This document shows, one piece after another, positions 8,939 to 19,000 of a DNA stretch of 51,165 nt. Made by a program: the position numbers and the translations under genes. The notes under the pieces are model-generated. The model did no database searches. It saw only the letters and a program-made list of their open reading frames with translations, and was not told the DNA's origin. The stretch covers positions 1 to 51,165 of the forward strand of contig JAZRXE010000069.1 in NCBI GenBank assembly GCA_045600065.1, given 5' to 3'. The first letter of the stretch is position 1; each line of letters begins with the position of its first letter. This DNA is from RGIG2707 sp045600065 (GTDB lineage Bacteria > Bacillota > Clostridia > Peptostreptococcales > Anaerovoracaceae).

Positions 8939-9565
8939 TTAAATGCAAGCCTCACTTCCTTGATCTCCGATCACCGCCTCGTGTCTTCTGTGTGCCCGGG
9001 ATGCGTACTGCTCCAGGATATACGAGCAGCGCTCGAACTCATCAGAGCTTAGAAGCACATCCTTGTGCTTTTTTATATTTTTCATCATATCGGTCATATT
9101 TATCACGCAGTGATCGTTGTTTCCCTTAAGTATCGCCGCATTGGAGAATACAACCATGGGGATGATTTTCCCGGTTCCGCAGCCAAGCAGAGCGGCAGCG
9201 TCGGCAGCGTCCCTTTTATTTGCGATGACCGGATTTTCGAGCACTGTAGTGGTTAGCAGAACAGTATTAGACCAATGCCTGTCATTATCGTTTCCCTTTA
9301 TGATGCCGTTGTAGCTCATGGTCCTTATCACAAATATCCCGTAAACAGATAATACTATGTGATCGATATGCCTGGGGCTATGCTTTAGGGGAAACACGAC
9401 ATCGTTATAGACCCTGTATTGCGCATTCAGATCCGAAAGCAGGTCGGGCACATTGGTATCACCCATCCAGCGTTTATAATACGGCTTTACCAGATTTGCC
9501 GCAAGCAGGATCATGCCGAATACCGCAAGATAGACAACGGCGTTCACACTGTCCGAAAAACTCAT
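8939..9565 (-). CDS. Membrane-anchored NERD-domain protein
   Basis: A 208-residue protein with one N-terminal membrane segment (about residues 8-28), followed by a nuclease-related (NERD) domain. Typical NERD positions are visible: DVVFPLKHSPRHIDHIVLS, then FVIRTMSYNGIIKG and the NPVIANKRDA segment. NERD domains are distantly related to restriction-endonuclease folds, but their activity is mostly unproven. The gene lies between gltS and comEC on the same strand, with 64- and 45-base gaps. A role in DNA processing beside comEC is possible but only inference. Confidence 0.8.
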   Translation of the reverse strand: MSFSDSVNAVVYLAVFGMILLAANLVKPYYKRWMGDTNVPDLLSDLNAQYRVYNDVVFPLKHSPRHIDHIVLSVYGIFVIRTMSYNGIIKGNDNDRHWSNTVLLTTTVLENPVIANKRDAADAAALLGCGTGKIIPMVVFSNAAILKGNNDHCVINMTDMMKNIKKHKDVLLSSDEFERCSYILEQYASRAHRRHEAVIGDQGSEACI

Positions 9566-9629
9566 TTTATATTGTTGTCCCCCGCATATTCAATGTTAAA
9601 GGTGGTGCAGCAGATACGAATCGTTTGAC

Positions 9630-11051
9630 TCAGGAGTAGAATTCGGTATGTGATTTTTTATAAACAGATCTGGCAACAAAGGCCACCGCAAGCCAACCTG
9701 CCCACATTGCCGAAGCCCACAGTCCGCAGTTGAGAGGATCGGCTGCCTTCAGGAAGGAATATGTAATGGGCGAAGTCACTATGCTGACTACCGACATTAT
9801 TGCCCAGCCTGCGGAGAAATCCGTCAGGGCGGGAGTCTCGTAATCCGGATCGCAGATCTTCAGGAGCATCATGCCGTTGATCATAACGCCTGAGCCGGTG
9901 CCCCAGTTGATGATGCCTCTTTCGAAGGAGTAGTTCTCCTTTCCGAACATCCATTTCATGAGCACAAAGCTCCAGACATAGGTGTATACAAAGCCGAAAA
10001 TGCAAAGTATCGCAATGGGTCCTACATAGGCTGCCACAGCCTTTATGGGCATGGAAGCTATTGCAGCGGTGATCGCGTAATCGGACATGCAGCCGGTGAT
10101 TCTGGATCTGACCTTGGAATCGACCATCCAGCCCAGCTTGAGCTTTTTGAGCGCAAAATTGACTGCATACATTATCAGCAGTGCGTAGAACCATACAGGT
10201 ATGGAATCAAAACCCGTAAGGCCGTGACTCTTGCTGAATTCCAGGCCCCAGTATGCCAGAGCGGATACCAGAAGAATGATGGAAAGATGAGTTGTCAGAA
10301 CCTCTATGGAGGAGCTGTTGGTTGTCTCGCGGCCTATCATGGGCTGTGCGCTTATATCGGTGCTGTAGCCCTGAGCGGTCTCGAAGGGAAGCTCAGAAGC
10401 GCTCTTAAGTATCTTGGTCTGACCCTTGTTGGCGGCTCTGTTGATCATGGCGATACCAAGTATCATTCCGCCCATTAGACCTACGGTTGCGAAGGTGGTC
10501 GCCACAGCCTGAGCAAGCTCCCAGTAAGGTACTCCGTAGCCCTGGAGAATGGAGCCGTAGCCCGCCGCAGTTCCGTGGCCTCCGGCAAAGCCCTGCGAAA
10601 GCTCCCCGCCGAAAACCGGGTACAGATCCCTGCAAAAGCCCAGCCTGGTGGTGATCACGTTAAAGAAGAAGCCGATCAGGGACTGCCCGCTGGAGGTGCT
10701 GGAGAATATACCCACAGCCATCAATGCGGGGAAAAGGCTTTCTCCGAGCCTGGTCTTTTTGGATTCGCCAACAAGACCGCTGCCCAGAGGCACGGCGGCA
10801 AATATGGGAACGATCAGAACGCCTGGGATGTTGGACCAGCTGGTGATATACTCCTGGGGAATGGGAAGCAGCGGATGAGCGCCCCAGACCTGGGGGCCAA
10901 CTAAAAGCGCCAGAAAACCGCCTATTACCGACGCGGGAAGAAGCATATTTCTGAAAAACTTGACCTTTGCTCTGAGAACCATTCCGATCAGAAGGAAAAA
11001 GCTCAGAACCGCTATCTCCTTCAAAAGTGTTTGCAATGCGCCTGCAGACAT
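9630..11051 (-). CDS. gltS: Sodium/glutamate symporter, GltS family
   Basis: A 473-residue inner-membrane transporter with 10 or more hydrophobic segments. Two inverted halves each have a glycine-rich re-entrant loop, for example GGHGTAAGYGSILQGYG in the first half and NWGTGSGVMINGMMLL in the second. GltS proteins import glutamate with Na+. Length slightly exceeds the usual 400, partly from a linker of about residues 215-245. The start ATG follows AGGAGGGTAAT. A strong terminator hairpin at 11071-11100 sits directly before this ribosome binding site, which suggests attenuation. Confidence 0.85.
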   Translation of the reverse strand: MSAGALQTLLKEIAVLSFFLLIGMVLRAKVKFFRNMLLPASVIGGFLALLVGPQVWGAHPLLPIPQEYITSWSNIPGVLIVPIFAAVPLGSGLVGESKKTRLGESLFPALMAVGIFSSTSSGQSLIGFFFNVITTRLGFCRDLYPVFGGELSQGFAGGHGTAAGYGSILQGYGVPYWELAQAVATTFATVGLMGGMILGIAMINRAANKGQTKILKSASELPFETAQGYSTDISAQPMIGRETTNSSSIEVLTTHLSIILLVSALAYWGLEFSKSHGLTGFDSIPVWFYALLIMYAVNFALKKLKLGWMVDSKVRSRITGCMSDYAITAAIASMPIKAVAAYVGPIAILCIFGFVYTYVWSFVLMKWMFGKENYSFERGIINWGTGSGVMINGMMLLKICDPDYETPALTDFSAGWAIMSVVSIVTSPITYSFLKAADPLNCGLWASAMWAGWLAVAFVARSVYKKSHTEFYS

Positions 11052-11070
11052 ATTACCCTCCTAAAGCATA

Positions 11071-11100
11071 CAAAAAAGTCCTTTGCAGGAGCAAAGGACT
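11071..11100 (-). terminator. Strong terminator hairpin in the gltS leader (possible attenuator)
   Basis: A perfect 10-bp stem (AGTCCTTTGC / GCAAAGGACT) with a 4-base loop is followed on the minus strand by TTTTTTG. It ends about 9 bases before the gltS ribosome binding site. A promoter cannot fit between it and gltS, so transcription of gltS must read through it. Confidence 0.8.
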
Positions 11101-11173
11101 TCTGTTCGCAAACAAAATACTACAAACTAACTGTAAAAACAGCTATACCCACTCTGCAAGTAAATTACCCGAA

Positions 11174-11335
11174 TTACGCGTTTTGCCCTGCGCGCTGCTG
11201 AACAAACCCCATAATGGGGCAAGGTTCACCTTCGGTCTGTACTTGCTGGTTGAGGCTTGCACGGATGACATAGAATTTTGCATCAAGAACAGCACTGTTC
11301 TTGGCAGTGCCCAGGCTAATATTCATTTCAGCCAT
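11174..11335 (-). CDS. Possible 53-residue small protein
   Basis: An open frame starting MAEMNISLGTAKNSAVL lies in the 440-base gap between the penicillin-binding protein gene and gltS. Its ATG is 5 bases after AGGA. It ends with TAA at 11174-11176, about 70 bases before the terminator at 11071-11100. It has no membrane segment and no recognised domain. It is followed by a terminator, which fits either an independent small gene or a gltS leader peptide; neither can be shown. Longer in-frame starts exist up to 11419. Confidence 0.3.
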   Translation of the reverse strand: MAEMNISLGTAKNSAVLDAKFYVIRASLNQQVQTEGEPCPIMGFVQQRAGQNA

Positions 11336-11402
11336 GTTATTCCTGAACATTCTTGTCTCCGTCATAATAAATCTGTGATTTACATGGTGCATAATAACAA
11401 AC

Positions 11403-11463
11403 AAAAAAGGTAATTGCAAGTACTATTTTTTAATAATCTAATCAAAAGTATTGCAATTACCTT
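11403..11463 (-). terminator. Terminator of the plsX-to-penicillin-binding-protein operon
   Basis: About 30 bases after the penicillin-binding protein stop, the minus strand has AAGGTAATTGCAA, a long AT-rich loop, TTGCAATTACC and TTTTTTG. The stem is at least 11 bp without mismatch. On the plus strand an A-run precedes it, so it works leftward. Confidence 0.75.
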
Positions 11464-11492
11464 ATAATGCCTTGTATTTTGACGTTTACGGC

Positions 11493-14400
11493 CTACCAGT
11501 TATATATGGTCTCTCCGTCCTCGTCCACGGTTTCGTTGCCCTCTTCCCCGTCAAACAAGGTGTTGGGATTATCTGCCGGTTCATAGTCTCCGCCTTCCTG
11601 GGGGTTTTCGGGATTTTCCGGATTCTCCGGCTGATCCGTACCCGGCTCCTGATGTCCGGGAGGAGTCTCGGGATTCTCCGGTGTCGGGATATCTCCTCCG
11701 GGGTTTTCTACTTCGGGGTCATGTGCTGTGCCGGGATCGTGTACACCGGGGTCGCCGGGCTGAGGATCTACAGGCTCCGTGTCGGGATCGCTGATTGCAG
11801 GACCAGTGGGCTCCTCTCCGCCTTCGGGTATAAGGTTGACAGGGTTATAATTGGCCTCTGTGTAGCCGCCTGGAGGCACAGGATATTTGCTCCTGTTGGG
11901 ATTATGGATCGGACAGTAATATTCCGGCGCATCGTAGTTAGCATCTCCCACATAATTCCTTGCGCCGCTGAAGCCCCATTCAGCCGCTGTTTTTTCCCAG
12001 GACTTACCGTTGGGCCTTACAATACCCAGCTTGTTGAGTGTATGTTCGCATTCGGAAGTTGCCAGATAGCCTGTCTCTGCGCAAACCCTGACGATCACAT
12101 GGGAAGTGTCTACCTCTCCGGGCACCGTGCCGCTGATAAACAGCTCGGATATTCCGGAGCCTCTGGGATCCAGAGAAGAGTATGCACCAAGCAGCTTTCC
12201 GGAGAAGCGGTCAACTGTAGCATTAACAAAATCGCCCTTCATCTCGAAGCGCTTATAATCCTCGTCCAGGCCGCATACAGGCTCCATTACCTTCTTCCAT
12301 ACGGCTGCCGCAGAGCTGGAGCCCTGCTTCAGGGAAATATTGACATCGTTGCCTATCCATACAGCCGCGGAATACTTGGGAGTAAGACCGCAGAACCAGA
12401 TATCGTATTTCTCGGATGTGGTACCTGTCTTGCCCGCGGATTCGGATGTCTTGAGCTTGGCGCCGCTGGCAAGTCCGTTGGTGACGGTGGTGCGCAGTAT
12501 ATCGGTCATCAGAGAAGCCACATCTTCGTCGAACACCTGATGGGTGATGGGCTGATTGCTGAGTATCACGTCTCCGCGCTTATTGACGACCTCGGTGTAG
12601 CACATGGGCTCCACATAGACGCCATAGTTGCCGAAGGTCCCGTAGGCAGCTGTCATTTCAAGGGGAGAAATGCCCCTGGTCATTCCGCCAAGAGCCAGAG
12701 CAGAGGCGTTGATATCGTTGACATCGCCCTCGGTCACAAGACTGCTTATGCCCATGCTCTGAAGCTTTTCTATGCAGCTGTTCGGATCGAGCTGCAGATA
12801 GAGCTGCACTGCGCAGGCATTGATGGACTGCTCCACGGCATGACGCAGATTGGTAATGCCGGTATAGCCTGAATACCAGTTGTGAGGCCACAGACTTCCG
12901 CCCTGCTTGATGGGCGCATCGTCAAGAGCAGTGGCCGCAGTGAAGTTGCCTAGGCCATCCTTTCCGGCCTGAAGCGCCACACCGTATACTGCCAGAGGCT
13001 TGATGGAGGATCCGGGCTGACGGGTACTTGTGGCACGGTTGTAGAGCAGTCTTCCCTCTATTCCTCGGCCTCCTATCATTGCCACCAGCTGACCGCAGGT
13101 GTGATCCATTATGACCATGGCGGACTGAGGCTGCAGCACTCCCTGGGGAATGCTGAACAAGCCGGAGCTGACGGTAATAGTACCGTCTGTATTGCGCGTG
13201 AAGTTGTCGGGCTTATCCGTAAAGTAGGACGCGGAAATGATAAGATTACCGGAATCGTCCCTGTTCTTGTAGGACGCCGGTATGCTCCAGCTTCCGCCGC
13301 TGTAGCTGTAGAATTCCTTGTCTATGATTTCGTAGAAGCCCTTGAATTCCACGCTGTAATCTGTATTGCCCTGAACGGAGGTCTTGTAGAAATTGAGCCT
13401 CTTGTCCTTGAGCAGCATAAGGTCTCCGCTGCTGAGCCACTGATATTCATCGGGCTTGAGCACGAAATTACCCGTATCCTTCTGAAAATAGGTATTGCGG
13501 CTGTAAAGCAGTATGCGGCTACCTTCAGGATAAAGCACGTTGCCGTCCTTATCCTTGCGGTAGCTGCCCACATCGGGGAAATTCTTGGTATCCGCGTAGA
13601 CGGAATCCATTATGCCCTGGATCTCCATATTGATGGTGGATTTTATGGTAAGGCCTCCTCTGTACAGAAGATCGTAGGCATCCTGATAGCTGTAGCCCAG
13701 ATCGTTCTGGATATCGGACAGCACCTTGCTGACCACATAATCCACAAAATATGAGGAATTTGCGGTGGTGCTCAGGGCATTGGTACCGGGATTTATGTAA
13801 TCTCTGATGCTTTCAGCCTTGGCGGTCTCGTATTCTTCGTCGCTGATCTTGCCTTGGTCGTGCATGTACCAGAGCACCAGCTTGATCCTGTCTGAGGAGG
13901 CGTCGTTGAAGTAGACAGTCCAGTCGCTGTCCTTGCTGATTATGTCCAGAGTGTCAAAGTTGACAACGGACGAGGTCTCAATCCTCTTGATGGGAGCGTA
14001 GACATTGGGGCTCTGGGGCAGAGAAGCAAGGCATGCGCATTCCATAAGGCTCAGCTCGCTGACATCCTTGGAGAAATATGCCTCCGCGGCAGCCTGAATA
14101 CCGTTGCAGTTGTAGCCTAAATAAATGGTATTCATATAGGCTTCAAGTATCTGCTCCTTGGTGAGGGCATGCTCGATCAGAACGGTATAATAAGCCTCTC
14201 TGATCTTTCTTTCCATGGATCTTTCACCCTTGACAGAGGTCAGATAGAGGTTTCTTGCCAGCTGCTGAGTGATGGTGGAGGTTCCTCCGATCTTGTCAGA
14301 CTGGCCTGATACCTTCTGCCATATTGCGCCTACTATTCGCACGAAGTTGAATCCGTGGTGATCAAAGAAGGTTTTGTCTTCAATGCATACAAAGGCGTTT

Positions 14401-15122
14401 TTCAGATTCTCCGGCAGCTGGTTGAACTCTATGTTGGAGCGCAGGCCGTCGGACGAATAGATATTCTGTATGAGATTGCCATCGCTGTCCAGAAGCTGGG
14501 AGTTTTCAGCCAGCATCTCATAAAAGTTCGTGGGATTGATCTCCGGAGATTCTATGATGATCTTGCCTACGTAATACACAACGGCAAGACCTGCCGCCAC
14601 GCAGACAGCAAGGACTGCAATAAGGGCTCTGAACAGTATCTTCTTGACACCCTTGCGTTCCTTCTTTTCCTTAGGCTGTTTATCGTCCCCGTTCTTTTTT
14701 TCTTTTTTGTTTTTCTTTTCAGCCATATCTCCGTCCCCGGAATTTTCTTTTTTCTTTTTAAAGAATCCGGGGGATGAGCTGCGCTTTGCGGCTCTTCCGG
14801 CTACAGCCGCAGCAGCAAATACCGGGACGGCCGCCCCGGTGTCGTCTTCTGCCTCAGTCTCGCCCTCTTCTGCCTGAGGTTCGCTTGTCTCTTCCTCGGC
14901 CTTGGGCTCCAGATCCTTGATATCGCCCTTTATCGACGAATACTCGCCGCCGCTGATAAGATCAAGAGATTCCGTAAAGCTCAGGATCTTAAGCTCATCT
15001 GAAGCAGAACCGCCCGCAGCCTCCCCTTCGGCAGCAGAGCCTGCGTTCTTGAAATCCTCGTTCATTTTATCGAAGGCCGCCAGGACCTCCTGCTCGTGTT
15101 CGATTCCGTATTCTTTTTCCAT
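11493..15122 (-). CDS. Class A penicillin-binding protein (PBP1a-like), with long terminal extensions
   Basis: A 1209-residue bifunctional peptidoglycan synthase. Residues 1-160 are an unusual acidic then lysine-rich cytoplasmic extension. One membrane segment spans about 162-186. The glycosyltransferase-51 domain has E248 in FVCIEDKTFFDHHG and the GTSTITQQLARNLYL motif. The transpeptidase domain has SSIK (S705-K708), SIN (766-768) and KTGT (898-901). About 125 C-terminal residues form a Pro/Glu/Gly-rich tail. The start overlaps the ftsY stop (TAATG), implying coupled translation. In many Bacillota ylxM-ffh would follow ftsY, so a peptidoglycan synthase here is a local difference. It should act in the membrane, facing outward. 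Confidence 0.95.
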   Translation of the reverse strand: MEKEYGIEHEQEVLAAFDKMNEDFKNAGSAAEGEAAGGSASDELKILSFTESLDLISGGEYSSIKGDIKDLEPKAEEETSEPQAEEGETEAEDDTGAAVPVFAAAAVAGRAAKRSSSPGFFKKKKENSGDGDMAEKKNKKEKKNGDDKQPKEKKERKGVKKILFRALIAVLAVCVAAGLAVVYYVGKIIIESPEINPTNFYEMLAENSQLLDSDGNLIQNIYSSDGLRSNIEFNQLPENLKNAFVCIEDKTFFDHHGFNFVRIVGAIWQKVSGQSDKIGGTSTITQQLARNLYLTSVKGERSMERKIREAYYTVLIEHALTKEQILEAYMNTIYLGYNCNGIQAAAEAYFSKDVSELSLMECACLASLPQSPNVYAPIKRIETSSVVNFDTLDIISKDSDWTVYFNDASSDRIKLVLWYMHDQGKISDEEYETAKAESIRDYINPGTNALSTTANSSYFVDYVVSKVLSDIQNDLGYSYQDAYDLLYRGGLTIKSTINMEIQGIMDSVYADTKNFPDVGSYRKDKDGNVLYPEGSRILLYSRNTYFQKDTGNFVLKPDEYQWLSSGDLMLLKDKRLNFYKTSVQGNTDYSVEFKGFYEIIDKEFYSYSGGSWSIPASYKNRDDSGNLIISASYFTDKPDNFTRNTDGTITVSSGLFSIPQGVLQPQSAMVIMDHTCGQLVAMIGGRGIEGRLLYNRATSTRQPGSSIKPLAVYGVALQAGKDGLGNFTAATALDDAPIKQGGSLWPHNWYSGYTGITNLRHAVEQSINACAVQLYLQLDPNSCIEKLQSMGISSLVTEGDVNDINASALALGGMTRGISPLEMTAAYGTFGNYGVYVEPMCYTEVVNKRGDVILSNQPITHQVFDEDVASLMTDILRTTVTNGLASGAKLKTSESAGKTGTTSEKYDIWFCGLTPKYSAAVWIGNDVNISLKQGSSSAAAVWKKVMEPVCGLDEDYKRFEMKGDFVNATVDRFSGKLLGAYSSLDPRGSGISELFISGTVPGEVDTSHVIVRVCAETGYLATSECEHTLNKLGIVRPNGKSWEKTAAEWGFSGARNYVGDANYDAPEYYCPIHNPNRSKYPVPPGGYTEANYNPVNLIPEGGEEPTGPAISDPDTEPVDPQPGDPGVHDPGTAHDPEVENPGGDIPTPENPETPPGHQEPGTDQPENPENPENPQEGGDYEPADNPNTLFDGEEGNETVDEDGETIYNW

Positions 15123-16018
15123 TACTGTACCTCAAAGATGTTCTCGCTGAAGGACACAGGATCAAATTCCCTCAGATCATCCATACCCTCACCCACTCCT
15201 ATGAACTTGACCGGCAGGTCGAACTCATCGGAAAGTGTCACGGCTATGCCGCCCTTTGCAGTGCCGTCAAGCTTTGTAAGCACTATGCCGGTGAGCTCGC
15301 AGACCTCGCCGAACTGCCTTGCCTGACTGACTGCGTTTTTGCCTGTTGTGGCATCCAGGACCAGCAGGGTCTCCCTTGCAGCCTCCGGATATTCTCTGTC
15401 AATGACCTTGTTCATTTTCGCAAGCTCACTCATCAGGTTCATTTTATTATGAAGCCTGCCTGCTGTATCGCAGATCACCACATCGGTGCCTCTTGCCTTT
15501 GCCGCAGACAGCCCGTCAAAAATAACCGCAGAAGGATCTGCGCCCTCGCCATGCCTTATCACAGGCAGGCCCAGCCGTTCGCCCCAAATGCCCAGCTGCT
15601 CCGCCGCGGCTGCCCTGAAGGTATCCGCGGCAACCAGGAGCACGGATTTTCCCTGATTTTGCAGCTTTCCGGCTATCTTGGCTATGGATGTGGTCTTACC
15701 CACACCGTTGACGCCTATCATTATTATCACCAGGGGTGTTTTATCCTCCAGCCTCAGCCTTTCGCCCTTATCCATCATAGTGCAGATGATCTGCCTGATG
15801 GCAGCACGCAGCTCCTCTGAGCTTTTCAGGCGCTGATGGCGTACCATTTCTCTCAGCTCTTCGGTGATCTTCAAGGTGGTATCCATGCCTATATCGGAGG
15901 TGATGAGTATCTCCTCCAGCTGGTCTATGGTCTCTTCATCGGGTACAGGGCGCAGAAGTATAACATCTTCTATCTTCTGAGCCAGCCTTCCGAAGAAGGA
16001 CTTCTTTTCGTTCGACAT
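15122..16018 (-). CDS. ftsY: Signal recognition particle receptor FtsY
   Basis: A 298-residue SRP GTPase that docks ribosome-SRP complexes at the membrane. After a short N-domain helical bundle come the G motifs: GVNGVGKTTSIAK, DTFRAAA, DTAGRLHNK, TKLDGTAKGG and the closing FIGVGEGMDDL. The acidic A domain seen in E. coli is absent, as is usual in Gram-positive bacteria. It sits 11 bases after smc and overlaps the start of the penicillin-binding protein gene. Confidence 0.96.
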   Translation of the reverse strand: MSNEKKSFFGRLAQKIEDVILLRPVPDEETIDQLEEILITSDIGMDTTLKITEELREMVRHQRLKSSEELRAAIRQIICTMMDKGERLRLEDKTPLVIIMIGVNGVGKTTSIAKIAGKLQNQGKSVLLVAADTFRAAAAEQLGIWGERLGLPVIRHGEGADPSAVIFDGLSAAKARGTDVVICDTAGRLHNKMNLMSELAKMNKVIDREYPEAARETLLVLDATTGKNAVSQARQFGEVCELTGIVLTKLDGTAKGGIAVTLSDEFDLPVKFIGVGEGMDDLREFDPVSFSENIFEVQ

Positions 16019-16029
16019 TGAGGTCCTCT

Positions 16030-19000
16030 CTATAAAGTGAATTCATCGCCCAGGCGCAGGGACAGTATATTAGTCACGCCGTGCTCGGGCATAGTTACTC
16101 CGTACATGACATCGGCATGCTCCATGGTAGCCTTCTGGTGGGTTATCAGGGCAAACTGAGTCCTGTCGAAATTGCGCAGATAGCCTGCAAAACGGTCGAT
16201 ATTGTTTTCGTCAAGGGCAGCCTCGACCTCGTCGAGAATGACAAAGGGCGTGGGCTTTGACTTGAGTACCGCAAACATCAGCGCTATTGCCGTCATGGTC
16301 TTCTCTCCGCCGGAGAGAAGGTTTATATTCTGAAGCCTCTTGCCTGGCGGCTGGGCTTCTATATCTATGGCAGATTCCATGGGATCCTCGGGATTTTCGA
16401 GGCTGAGCTTGGCGTGACCGCCGTTGAAAAGCTCCGCGAAGCAGATCTCGAAGTTCTCCACCACGCTGTCAAAGCTTTCCTTGAATCTTGCCTTTATGGT
16501 GGCATCGGTCTCGCTGATAACGGATTTCAGCTCGGCCTCTGCCTTTAAAATATCGTCCCTTTGGGCTGTCAGGAACTCGTAGCGGGCCTTTACGCTCTTA
16601 TATTCCTCAATGGATCTGAAGCTCACATCGCCTATGGCCCTCATGCGGTCTCTGTATTCTCTTGATTCCTTCAAGCCGCGGCTCATTACAAAGTCAGGAT
16701 CCTCCAGCTCTGCCGCCTGGGCATAGGACATTTCGAACTCCTCGAATAGCTTGTCCTTCATGGATTCCACCTGGGCTTCGAACCTGGCAAGGCGCATCTG
16801 GGCATCGTGATTGGCCATCTGGGCATCGTAGATGAGGCTGTCAGTCTGCCTGCGCTCATCCTCCAGAGCCGAAGCCTCTGCGGAGATCTGCTGCCTGCGG
16901 GCAGATATCCCGGCGCTCTTGTCCTCCAGCTCCCTGCGCTTTTCTTCCATTTCCCGGATGATCTGCGCTGCGCTTCCGCCGAATTCCTCGGCCTGGGAGC
17001 TTTCCAGAGCGTTCTTTTCTATGCTGAGTTCCTTTTCCTTTGCCTCGCCCTCCAGCTCTGTCATGGAGGCCTTTATGTCCTGCTGTCTGAGAGAAGCGTT
17101 CTCCAGAGCCAGTCTTGCTTTGTTTTCATCGAGCTTTGCCGCGGTCTGGGCATCCTTTGCCAGGGCTGCCGCCTGCTCCAGCGCAGATAGACGCATTACG
17201 ACCTGCTCCGCCTCTTTTTCGGCCAGCCTGCCCTTTTCCTCCATTTCAGAGACAGAAGCAATGACATCTGCCAGCCTGCCGCCGGCATTGCCAAGCTCCT
17301 TGTCCAGCTCGTCTATTTCCGTGCTGCGCCGTATCCCGGACCTTCGGGAATCCTCCATAAGCTGCTGAAGCTGCTGATGCTCCTTGCTTATGAGAGCTAT
17401 ATCCATCTGTCTTTCCCTCAGGGCATTTTCGGTGATTTCCCTCTTTGCCGCAGCCTCCCCTGCCGCCACCTCGGAAGCCCTGATGTCCTCCGCCACAGCG
17501 GTAATCTCCGCAGCAAGCCTCTTAAGGGTCAGGCTCAGCTCGTCCTTTTCCGCCCTGCGGGTAAGTATGTTTGCGGTGTTGTTTTTCAGACTTCCGCCTG
17601 TGATTGCGCCTGCAGCGTTGATGATCTCGCCCTCAAGAGTGACAAAGCGAAGCCCCGAGCTGTTAACGGCTGACATTTCCACCGCGTTGTCAAGGGTGTC
17701 GACTATGACAACCTTTCCGAGCATGTAATCCACTATATTCTGATGACCGGAGCTGCATCTGACCCTGTCCGAGGCAAGGCCCAGATAGCCCCTGCAGCCC
17801 TGAACGCAGCGGGTATCCGCCGGTCTGCCGCTTCTCAGGCTCTCTACGGGAAGGAAGGTAAGCCTTCCGGCCTGATTCTTTTTGAGCAGGTCTATGCACC
17901 GCTTTGCGGTTTCATCGTCCTTGCAGACTATGTCCTGCATCTTGGCGCCGAGCACGGTCTCCACCGCAAGCTCCCAGCCCTTGGGAACCTGAAGCAGATC
18001 GCCGAGAACGCCTATTACGCCCTTAGGGCTTTCCTTCATAAGGAAGCGCACGCCTCCTCCGTAGCCCTCGTAGGAGTTTTCAAGCTCCTCCAGCAGCTTC
18101 TGCCTTGCGGAGTACCTACCCGCATCGATGCGCAGCTTTTCAGCTCGGGCGCTCAATTCTGCGGTATTTGAATTTGCCTTATCAGCAAGCCTTTTAGCTT
18201 CCTCCAGGGCAGCCTTAAGATCTTCCTCCGCCTTTTTTGCAGCTTCAAGAGATGCACTGCATTCTTCCAGCTTTGAGGCAAGCTCTTTAATGCTCTCCTC
18301 TCGGCGGTCCTCATCCTCGGTGAGCCTTTCCCTGCGCCTGAGCAGGCTGGATCTCAGATCCTCAAGGCTTTGAGCCTCGACCCTGGCGGCTGAGATACCG
18401 GAGCTGAGCTCGAAAATGTTCTCCTTTGCCGCCCTGTCCTGTTTTCTGCCCTCCTCAAGGGCATGCTCGGCAAGGGCAAGCTCATTGTCTTTCTGCTCCA
18501 GAACCAGCTTGAGATCCTCCGCCATGCGGGAGGCCTCCAGCCGCTCTGATTCGGATCTTTCGAAGACTTCTGCGGTTCTGAGCAGCTTTTCACGTATCGA
18601 AGCCAGCTCCCGGGCAAGGCGCTGAGCCTCTTTTTCAAGAGTATCCCTGCGCTCCTTGTTGAGCTGATCCTTGCTGTTTACAAAATGTATCTCTTCGGTC
18701 TTTTTCAGAAGCTCGTCCCTGATACTTCCAAGCTCTTCCTCAAGGGAAAGCTCCAGAGCTCGGATTTCCCTGAGTCTTCTGTCGGTTTCGTCTCTGAGCC
18801 TTTGCTTTTCCTCCAGCCGGGTCTGAAGCTGAGCCAGCTCCTCTGCGACAGCCTGACTCTTTTCCTCTGCCGCGGCCACGTTGCGAAGTATAACATTGAC
18901 CTCCGCGCTGCGGTATTTATCCCTCAATTCCAGGTATTCAACGGCTTTTTCGGACTCTCTCTTCAGACTGCCTATACGGCCCTCTATCTCGCCTATTATA

